Source: Propionibacteriaceae bacterium
GTDB taxonomy: Bacteria; Actinomycetota; Actinomycetes; Propionibacteriales; Propionibacteriaceae
DNA: 5,658 nucleotides
Assembly (NCBI GenBank): GCA_021323255.1
Contig: JAJTCL010000200.1
Location: 1 to 5,658 of the forward strand
Reading direction: 5' to 3'
The notes below the pieces were generated by a model. It was not told where the DNA came from and made no database searches. It saw nothing but the letters and a program-made list of their open reading frames with translations. The position numbers and the translations under genes were made by a program. Every line of letters starts with the position of its first letter. Position 1 is the first letter of the stretch. Below are positions 1-4,866 of the stretch, piece by piece.

Positions 1-805
1 CGAACGCGAAACCGAACCCGATGAACGAGCCGAAGGTCCCGATGTAGAGCAACGACATGATCCAGGTCTGTGAATATCGGCTGACCTCACGAATCGCGCC
101 CTTGGCGTTGCTGTTCACGCTCAGGTTGTCCATCTTCACTACTGCACCGATCGTTGCCAGGATGATCAGGGGGATGTAGATGGCAACCACGGCCCGCGGG
201 TGCTGGGTGCCAAGAGTCGCCAATATAAGCAGGCCGACGAGTTGGACGGCCGGCACACCGAGTTGCCGCCGCCAGCGTTGACGCCCCAACGCCCAGTCCT
301 TGAGCCGGGCCGGATAGAAGGCGTTGATGTTGGTCATCGAGGAGGCGAAGTTGCCGCCTCCGACACCGGCGAAGAGCGACACGATCAACAGCGTGTTGAA
401 TGAGACAGCAGGCTCGAGCACTATGGCGATCATGATCGACGGCAGCAGCAGCAGCGCAGCCACGATCGTCCAGTTGCGGCCGCCGAACCTTCCGACAGCA
501 AAGGTGTACGGCAATCGAAGCAGCGCGCCTACAAGGGTCGGCGCCGCTGTCAACAAGAACTTCTGAACCGGGTCGAATCCGTACTCCGGGCCAAGGAAGA
601 GGACCAGCACAGACCAGACGCTCCAGATGGAGAACCCGATGTGCTCGCTGCAGACCGAGTAGATCAGGTTGCGGCGGGCGACGGCCCTACCGATCGTGTT
701 CCAGAACTCGCCGTCTTCTGGTCGCCAGTCATCGATCCACCGGCCGCCCAGGCGACTCCGCGTGGCTCTGGTTGTGGTAGAGGTGTTGATATTGACATCG
801 CTCAT
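1..805 (-). CDS. narK: NarK-type nitrate/nitrite transporter (MFS), 3' end beyond window, probably damaged
   Basis: Inner-membrane transporter of the NarK/NasA branch of the major facilitator superfamily, moving nitrate and/or nitrite. My translation gives 268 codons with no stop, running off the left edge. Visible features are a hydrophilic N-terminus (residues 1-45), hydrophobic segments near 58-72, 83-97, 112-130, 137-150, 184-199 and 207-222, and the FGGRNW element (108-112). The nitrate signature GVGGGNFASSMTNINAFYP spans about 147-165, and TWIMSLLYIGTFGSFIGFGF spans about 247-266. The ATG at 805 follows the nirD stop by 2 bp and has AGGA (811-814) five bases upstream, so it was the distal gene of a nirBD-narK operon. 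Oddities: residues 175-181 read RQRWRRQ where the family has a motif like LNAGGGN, explained by two compensating one-base indels, and the usual KGxALG reads KDWALG. The transporter identity is firm; whether it works is doubtful. Confidence 0.9.
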   Translation of the reverse strand, partial: MSDVNINTSTTTRATRSRLGGRWIDDWRPEDGEFWNTIGRAVARRNLIYSVCSEHIGFSIWSVWSVLVLFLGPEYGFDPVQKFLLTAAPTLVGALLRLPYTFAVGRFGGRNWTIVAALLLLPSIMIAIVLEPAVSFNTLLIVSLFAGVGGGNFASSMTNINAFYPARLKDWALGRQRWRRQLGVPAVQLVGLLILATLGTQHPRAVVAIYIPLIILATIGAVVKMDNLSVNSNAKGAIREVSRYSQTWIMSLLYIGTFGSFIGFGFAF

Positions 806-807
806 GA

Positions 808-1155
808 TCATCCTGCCTTGTCTGTTCGGGGCACGGAGACGACGATCTGACCGTCGTCGATATCGACCCGATATGTCCGCAGCGGCGCGGCGCCGGTGGT
901 CGAACATCCGGTGTCAAGCTCAAAAGCGTTCAGATGCAGCGGGCAGAGGACGACCTTGTTGTCGATCTGCCCGTCAGCGATCGGTCCGCCCTTGTGCGGG
1001 CAAGCCGCGGACACGGCGCGCAAGCTGCCGTCGCGCTTGCGGAACACCGCGACCTGATGATCGCCAAGGGCAAAAGCTCAACCTTCTCCGTAGGGGACCT
1101 GGTCGACCGGGCCGCATGAGTATGCGACGCCGTGGGCGAGACCTACGCCGTTCAC
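808..1155 (-). pseudogene. nirD: Nitrite reductase small subunit NirD (Rieske type), interrupted by an in-frame TGA
   Basis: NirD is the small partner of the cytoplasmic NADH-dependent siroheme nitrite reductase NirBD, which makes ammonium from nitrite. From the GTG at 1155 the frame reads 25 residues ending DQVPYGEG, then TGA (1080-1078), then AFALGDHQVAVFRKRDG and on to a stop at 808. The part after the TGA carries a full Rieske [2Fe-2S] pattern, C-P-H then C-P-L-H with 16 residues between the pairs, followed by FELDTG and the final strands. Homologues I recall read GEGRAF here, so the simplest lesion is CGA to TGA. Restarting at the GTG at 1047 would give about 79 residues that keep all four cluster ligands but lack the first strands. 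The gene overlaps the nirB end and lies 2 bp before narK. The start is inferred; TTG just upstream is also possible. Confidence 0.8.
811..814 (-). promoter_or_regulatory. Shine-Dalgarno of narK
   Basis: AGGA on the minus strand, five bases before the narK ATG at 805. It overlaps the last codons of nirD, which fits translational coupling and supports the chosen narK start. Confidence 0.5.
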
Positions 1156-1783
1156 CAAGCACCGCCAAGTAGCGTTCCGCCCGATCCGCCGGCACCCTGG
1201 GCAGCACCTCCAGTGGAAGCGACGTCCGGAATTGCCCGGGCGTCACGGGTTCGGGACCTTGGTGTCCCCAGGGATCGACGTGGCTGTCCACGTGCTCTTG
1301 GACTGCGGCCTCCAGCCGTTCGGCGATCCCCTAGCTGTCCTCGACTACGACGGCCTTGAGGCGGTCCAGTCCAATCCGGGGCACGAAGGCGTAGGTAAGC
1401 TCCAGCCAGTTCGCGTTCTCGCGGTAGTACTGGATAAACCTGGCGGTCAGCTGCCTGGCGGTCTCCGCGTCGTCCACCGTGGCCAGGACATCACCTTTAC
1501 GGACATGCGCGCCCGCCGCGCCGCCGATGTAGATCTCCCAGCGGCCGCCCTCAATCGCAACAATCCCGACGTCCTTGACGTAGGACTCGGCGCAGTTGCG
1601 CGGACAACGAGAGACCGAAAGCTTCATCTTCGCCGGGGATTCCATGCCTTGCAGCCGTGTTTCGAGCTCGACGCCCAGCCTGGTGGAATCGCCGAGACCG
1701 AAGCGGCAGAACTCCTGACCGACGCAGGTTTTGACGGTACGCATGGATTTGCCGTATGCGAAGCCAGACGGCATCCCAAGATC
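1151..1783 (-). pseudogene. nirB: Nitrite reductase large subunit NirB, C-terminal remnant with internal TAG
   Basis: NirB is the large, cytoplasmic FAD/siroheme/[4Fe-4S] subunit of assimilatory NADH-nitrite reductase, normally about 840 residues. Homology starts abruptly at DLGMPSGFAYGKSMRTVKTC (codon at 1783) and covers only the last ~210 residues. The sulfite/nitrite reductase cluster cysteines are present: C-x5-C (codons at about 1726 and 1708) and C-x3-C in SRCPRNC (about 1606 and 1594). Next come VKDVGIVAIEGGRWEIYIGG, YYRENANWLELTYAFVPRIG and VVVEDS. An in-frame TAG (1333-1331) interrupts the protein, after which recognisable NirB resumes: GIAERLEAAVQEHVD, DPWGHQG, TPGQFRTSLPLEVLPRVP. 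The Gly usually before the third cysteine is Arg. There is no start codon with a ribosome site and no flavin domains. The same frame stays open to 974, overlapping nirD by far more than usual, so the true stop may also have been lost. The left end of this feature marks where homology fades. Confidence 0.88.
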
Positions 1784-1795
1784 GGAATGCGATCT
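1779..1795. repeat. 6-bp inverted repeat at the nirB breakpoint
   Basis: AGATCG (1779-1784) and CGATCT (1790-1795) form perfect arms around GAATG. It sits exactly where recognisable NirB homology begins. Arms this short can arise by chance; the position is the only reason to record it. Confidence 0.3.
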
Positions 1796-1902
1796 CGCTC
1801 GGCTGGCAGAGCACAACCGTCGGGTCGGGCTGGCGCTTGGCGGTCGAGTGGTTTGGTGGCGCAGGCGGTCAGAGCGTCTCAAGCAGCACACGGTGCCGAT
1901 GA
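1784..1902. other. 119-bp junction between dinB and the nirB remnant, nothing recognised
   Basis: This stretch follows the dinB stop and precedes the first recognisable NirB residue. I read the minus-strand frames and saw no NirB-like sequence, no start with a ribosome site, no tRNA and no clear transposon end or target duplication. It may be scrambled nirB sequence or sequence brought in with dinB. Confidence 0.4.
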
Positions 1903-2970
1903 TCATGTCGATTGTTGGATCGGTGCCAGATCCAACCGCACGCCGAGCAGCCGTACCGGACGATCGATCTCGAAGCGCGCCAGCACTGCCTGGGCACCCG
2001 CCTCGATGATCTTCGGGTCGGTTGTCACCTCCGGCAACTTGCTGGTTTTGACCCTGGTGAAGAAGGACCGAGTGCGGACCGTCACACCGACGTGAGTCAC
2101 CTGCCGCCCGTCGGCCTTGATCTCCGCACACAGTTCGCGGGCCATCGCCGCAACCTCCTGCCCGATTGCATCAGGATCAGTGAGGTCCCGGGCAAAGGTC
2201 ACTTGTCGACTTTTCGACCGAGCTAGCCACGGCTCGGTAGCGATCGCATGCGACGATCCGCCGCGGGCTAGGACCCGAAGACGAGGGCCGATGGTCGGTC
2301 CGAACCAGGCAGCCAGCTCGTCCCGATCGGCCAATGCCAGATCGATGACAGTGCGCAGGTCGTGCGCCGCCAGTCGGGCCGCAGTCCGCTTGCCGATACC
2401 CCATAGTTCGACGACATCACGGTCGCCCATCATCGGGATCCAGTTGCTCGAGTCCAGGCGGTAGATGTGATCCGGCGCTGCCTTGGCGAACGTCGTCGCC
2501 ATTTTGGCCCGCTCCTTGGTGTCCCCAATGCCCACCGCACAGTTCAGACCGGTGCGATCGTGCACGGCTGTGCGTACGGCTCGAGCTAAGTCCTCAGGAT
2601 CGTCATGGCCGGCCCCGAGAAACGCTTCATCCCAGCCCCACACCTCGACCGGGTACCCGAAGCTCCGCAGCGCCTCCATCACTTCAGCCGAGGCGGCGTC
2701 GTAGGCCGGATGATCGCTCGGCAAGAAGACCGCGTCCGGGCACTTGCGGAGCGCGCGCTGCATTGGCATGCCCGAGTGCACCCCGTACGCCCGTGCCTCG
2801 TACGACGCTGTCGCCACCACCTGCCGCGGCCGCGTCGGGTCACCGTCACCGCCAACCACCACCGGGCGACCGCGCAACTCAGGTCGTCGGCGGACCTCTA
2901 CCGCCGCCAGGAAGGAATCCATATCGACGTGCAGGAGCCACCATGGCAAATCCTGAGGCCGTGTGGTCAC
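1903..2970 (-). CDS. dinB: Y-family DNA polymerase IV, DinB2-like, with leucine steric gate
   Basis: Translesion DNA polymerase of 355 residues, the usual length for DinB. Palm and fingers span about 10-180, with LHVDMDSFLAAVE at 13-25 holding the first catalytic Asp (D16). The second acidic pair is in WGWDEAFLG (D114, E115). GIGDTKERAKMATTFAKA marks the palm end, LWGIGKRTAARLAAHDL the helix-hairpin-helix thumb, and the little finger ends in DRPVRLLGVRLDLAP. VEVWGWDEA in place of the usual SIDEA-type motif, and FL in place of FF, match the mycobacterial DinB2/DinP branch as I recall it. In that branch Leu at the steric gate (here L21) permits ribonucleotide incorporation. No QLxLF-like sliding-clamp motif is visible at the C-terminus (it ends APIQQST). 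The GTG at 2970 fits the family length; its Shine-Dalgarno is weak. I saw no LexA-type box upstream. It lies between gltD and the nirB remnant, so it appears to be an insertion or replacement in this locus. Confidence 0.93.
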   Translation of the reverse strand: MTTRPQDLPWWLLHVDMDSFLAAVEVRRRPELRGRPVVVGGDGDPTRPRQVVATASYEARAYGVHSGMPMQRALRKCPDAVFLPSDHPAYDAASAEVMEALRSFGYPVEVWGWDEAFLGAGHDDPEDLARAVRTAVHDRTGLNCAVGIGDTKERAKMATTFAKAAPDHIYRLDSSNWIPMMGDRDVVELWGIGKRTAARLAAHDLRTVIDLALADRDELAAWFGPTIGPRLRVLARGGSSHAIATEPWLARSKSRQVTFARDLTDPDAIGQEVAAMARELCAEIKADGRQVTHVGVTVRTRSFFTRVKTSKLPEVTTDPKIIEAGAQAVLARFEIDRPVRLLGVRLDLAPIQQST

Positions 2971-3272
2971 CGTTCCAGATTGCCTGACCAGTTGGAGGCA
3001 GGGGAGGTTTCACGACCGGGACATCGTTGAGCTGTAGCCATACCACTGGGTAACCCAGTCGCCGCTGAGTGTCTGATCATCGGCGCGAACTCTTCCGGTA
3101 GGGCACCGAGCTGGCCCTGATGGTCAAGATATTCCGTCAGCTCATAGACGTTGTGCAACCTGTTGCCGGCCGAGGACTCGAAGCGTGAATGGGTGGTGAG
3201 GAGGCCGCCACAACTTGAGCTCGGGTCGGCACGGGCGTTCCTCGCCAGTGTCGGGGGCGTCTCGATCTGCAC
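2967..3272 (-). CDS. Doubtful small ORF overlapping the dinB start
   Basis: About 101 codons from a GTG at 3272 to a TGA whose last bases overlap the dinB start as GTGA, the geometry of translationally coupled genes. The frame has no stop all the way back to the gltD stop. The middle part (around NVYELTEYLDHQGQLGALPE) looks protein-like, but the ends are low in hydrophobic residues and rich in Ser, Arg and Pro. I see no Shine-Dalgarno before the GTG, no ATG start, no domain and no membrane segment. It could be a real unknown gene, a remnant, or a chance open frame in GC-rich DNA. I lean to chance or remnant. Confidence 0.2.
   Translation of the reverse strand: MQIETPPTLARNARADPSSSCGGLLTTHSRFESSAGNRLHNVYELTEYLDHQGQLGALPEEFAPMIRHSAATGLPSGMATAQRCPGRETSPASNWSGNLER
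2981..3000. repeat. Small hairpin just upstream of dinB
   Basis: TGCCT (2981-2985) pairs with AGGCA (2996-3000), and inside it CCA pairs with TGG, leaving a GA bulge and a two-base loop. It ends 10 bases from the dinB GTG and so occupies the leader where a ribosome site would lie. It could affect initiation, but chance is quite possible. Confidence 0.3.
3045..3059. promoter_or_regulatory. 15-bp operator-like palindrome upstream of dinB
   Basis: ACTGGGT (3045-3051) and ACCCAGT (3053-3059) are perfect 7-bp arms around a single A. The near-symmetric form and the position about 75 bases upstream of the dinB start suit a dimeric repressor site. It does not match the GAAC-N4-GTTC type LexA box that would be expected for SOS control in actinobacteria. 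No regulator gene is visible in the window. Confidence 0.35.
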
Positions 3273-3317
3273 CGGGTCGAGACGTTGTTGCGCCCCGGCC
3301 CAGCGGGGTCGCCGCCG

Positions 3318-3347
3318 GAGCTCGGCCTGGGATGGATGACCGAGCTC
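3318..3347 (-). terminator. Candidate gltBD terminator overlapping the gltD stop codon
   Basis: GAGCTCGG and CCGAGCTC are perfect 8-bp arms (3318-3325 and 3340-3347) with a 14-base loop. On the minus strand the first arm begins with the GA of the gltD TGA stop. There is no T-run after the stem, which is common for hairpin terminators in high-GC actinobacteria but weakens the call. It could instead protect the 3' end of the mRNA. Confidence 0.45.
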
Positions 3348-4812
3348 AGACCATCATCTGGCGGGCGCTGGGTGGGATCGGCCGCGGCAGCTTGGTGGAG
3401 CCGGATAGATATTCATCCACACCGGCAGCACAGGCGCGGCCCTCAGCTATCGCCCAGACAATCAATGACTGACCGCGACCGGCATCGCCGCAGACGAAAA
3501 CGCCATCCACATTGGTGGCGTAGTCCCTGTCTCGCGCCACGTTGCCGCGCTCATCAAGTGCAGCCCCCAGCTGGGAGATCACGGTGCCGGTCTCAGGGCC
3601 AACGAAACCCATTGCGAGCAGCACCAGCTCTGCCGGAATCTCCCGCTCGGTCCCCTCGACCGGGATGATCTTTCCCGCCTCGAATCTCACCTCGGACATC
3701 CGCAACGAGACAACATCGTCGTTGTAGTCACCGATGAACTCTGACGTCGACACCGAGTAGACCCGCTCCCCCGCCTCCTCGTGCGCCGAGGAAACCCGAT
3801 AGATCATCGGGTACGTCGGCCAGGGCTGGTTTGGCGGCCGCTCGTCTGGCGGAGTCGGCATGATCTCCAGCTGCACGATCGACTTGGGCTGCTGCCGGAT
3901 CGCAGTACCGAGACAATCCGCGCCGGTGTCGCCGCCACCGATGATCACCACGTGCTTGTTCTTGGCTGTGATTTGGTCCTCGACGTGGCGGCCCAACGCG
4001 ACCCGGTTGGCTTGTGGCAGGTACTCCATCGCCTGATGGATGCCACCGAGTTCCCGTCCCGGCACCGGCAGTTCTCGACCGATGGTGGAGCCGACTGCCA
4101 GCACGATTGCGTCGTAGCGCTCCCTGAGCTCACTCCCGGTGATCTTGACCCCAACCTCAACCCCGCAACGAAAGTTGGTGCCCTCGTCGTGCATTTGCCG
4201 GATACGACGATCCAGGACCGACTTCTCCATCTTGAATTCGGGGATGCCGTAGCGCAGCAGGCCGCCGGGCGCGTCGGACCGCTCGTAGACCACGACCGTG
4301 TGCCCAGCGCGAGTGAGCTGCTGGGCGGCTGCCAGTCCGGCCGGCCCGGAGCCAACAACTGCGACTCTCTTGCCAGTAAGCCACTCTGGTGGTTGCGGGG
4401 TGACCCGGCGCTCGTCCCACCCCTTGTCGATGATCGCGACCTCGACATTCTTGATCGTGACCGGGTCGCGGTTGATGCCCACGACGCAGGCGGTCTCGCA
4501 GGGCGCCGGGCACAACCGGCCGGTGAACTCCGGGAAATTGTTGGTCGCGTGCAGCCGCTCCAGCGCTTCGTCCCAGTCGCTGCGCCACACCAGGTCGTTC
4601 CATTCCGGAATGAGGTTGCCCAGCGGGCATCCGGTGTGGCAGAAGGGGATGCCGCAGTCCATACAACGACCGGCCTGCTCGGAAATGATCGGCAGCACGG
4701 CCCGCCCCGGCGTGCCGGGATAGACCTCTTTCCAATCGTGAATCCGCTCCGCGACCGGCCGCCGCGTCGCCACCAGCCTGGGCGTCGTCATGAATCCCTT
4801 CGGGTCAGCCAT
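3346..4812 (-). CDS. gltD: Glutamate synthase (NADPH) small subunit
   Basis: Beta subunit of bacterial glutamate synthase (GOGAT). It takes electrons from NAD(P)H through FAD and passes them via iron-sulfur clusters to GltB, which turns 2-oxoglutarate plus glutamine-derived ammonia into two glutamates in the cytoplasm. The protein has 488 residues, normal for GltD, and looks complete. The N-terminal cluster domain has C-x2-C-x4-C-x3-C (about C50, C53, C58, C62) and CPAPCETAC (about 101-109). The FAD-binding VAVVGSGPAGLAAA lies near 150-163, APGGLLRYGIPEFKM near 181-195, the NADPH-binding VVIIGGGDTGADC near 287-299, and the closing FAD motif VDGVFVCGDAGRGQSLIVWAI near 434-453. The start MADPKGF matches family members, and GAGGAAGG lies 8 bases upstream. 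It is the partner of gltB, 54 bp upstream, and presumably cotranscribed with it. I saw no damage in it, unlike the nir genes. Confidence 0.97.
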   Translation of the reverse strand: MADPKGFMTTPRLVATRRPVAERIHDWKEVYPGTPGRAVLPIISEQAGRCMDCGIPFCHTGCPLGNLIPEWNDLVWRSDWDEALERLHATNNFPEFTGRLCPAPCETACVVGINRDPVTIKNVEVAIIDKGWDERRVTPQPPEWLTGKRVAVVGSGPAGLAAAQQLTRAGHTVVVYERSDAPGGLLRYGIPEFKMEKSVLDRRIRQMHDEGTNFRCGVEVGVKITGSELRERYDAIVLAVGSTIGRELPVPGRELGGIHQAMEYLPQANRVALGRHVEDQITAKNKHVVIIGGGDTGADCLGTAIRQQPKSIVQLEIMPTPPDERPPNQPWPTYPMIYRVSSAHEEAGERVYSVSTSEFIGDYNDDVVSLRMSEVRFEAGKIIPVEGTEREIPAELVLLAMGFVGPETGTVISQLGAALDERGNVARDRDYATNVDGVFVCGDAGRGQSLIVWAIAEGRACAAGVDEYLSGSTKLPRPIPPSARQMMV

Positions 4813-4820
4813 CGCGCTCG

Positions 4821-4828
4821 CCTTCCTC
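4821..4828 (-). promoter_or_regulatory. Shine-Dalgarno of gltD
   Basis: GAGGAAGG on the minus strand, 8 bases before the gltD ATG at 4812. It fixes this start over the Met seven codons later. The gltB-gltD hairpin ends one base upstream of it. Confidence 0.7.
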
Positions 4829-4829
4829 G

Positions 4830-4854
4830 GCGCCCTTCGACAAGCTCAGGGCGC
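4830..4854. repeat. REP-like palindromic repeat between gltB and gltD
   Basis: GCGCCCT (4830-4836) and AGGGCGC (4848-4854) are perfect arms around TCGACAAGCTC. The core, CCCTTCGACAAGCTCAGGG, resembles a short palindromic element I recall as recurring between genes in several high-GC genomes. Only one copy is present here, so its repeat status cannot be tested from this window. It fills almost half of the 54-bp gltB-gltD gap and may adjust the relative expression or mRNA stability of the two genes. Confidence 0.55.
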
Positions 4855-4866
4855 AAACCTGGGTAC

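Larger units (their letters stand above)
2971..3345. other. 375-bp stretch between gltD and dinB without a recognised gene
   Basis: I read the three minus-strand frames and the longer plus-strand frames of this stretch and recognised no family in any. One minus-strand frame is open from the gltD stop to the dinB start (listed separately as a doubtful ORF); the other two have stops. The stretch holds a hairpin at the gltD stop, a 15-bp palindrome at 3045-3059 and a small hairpin at 2981-3000. The missing N-terminal three quarters of nirB is not here. Its likely roles are the end of the gltBD transcript and the dinB promoter. Confidence 0.5.

Noticed and set aside
434..460. CAGCAG repeat run in narK
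   Set aside because: It encodes a plain Leu/Ala membrane-helix segment (ALLLL) with common codons; there is no evidence of an unstable microsatellite.
1078..1080. TGA in nirD read as selenocysteine
   Set aside because: The position corresponds to a non-catalytic Arg in homologues, not a Cys, and I saw no convincing SECIS-like hairpin directly after it.
1784..1902. A tRNA or attachment site at the dinB-nirB junction
   Set aside because: A CCACCA-like string is present, but no cloverleaf arms, T-loop sequence or direct repeats flank dinB that I can see.
1232..2095. Plus-strand open frame of 287 codons opposite nirB and dinB
   Set aside because: It is antisense to recognised NirB and DinB sequence, has no family resemblance, and is of a length expected from GC-rich third positions.
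1784..2131. N-terminal extension of the nirB frame into dinB, giving a 266-codon ORF
   Set aside because: The first ~115 codons lie in an alternate frame of dinB or the junction and show no NirB resemblance. Only the part from 1783 is NirB.
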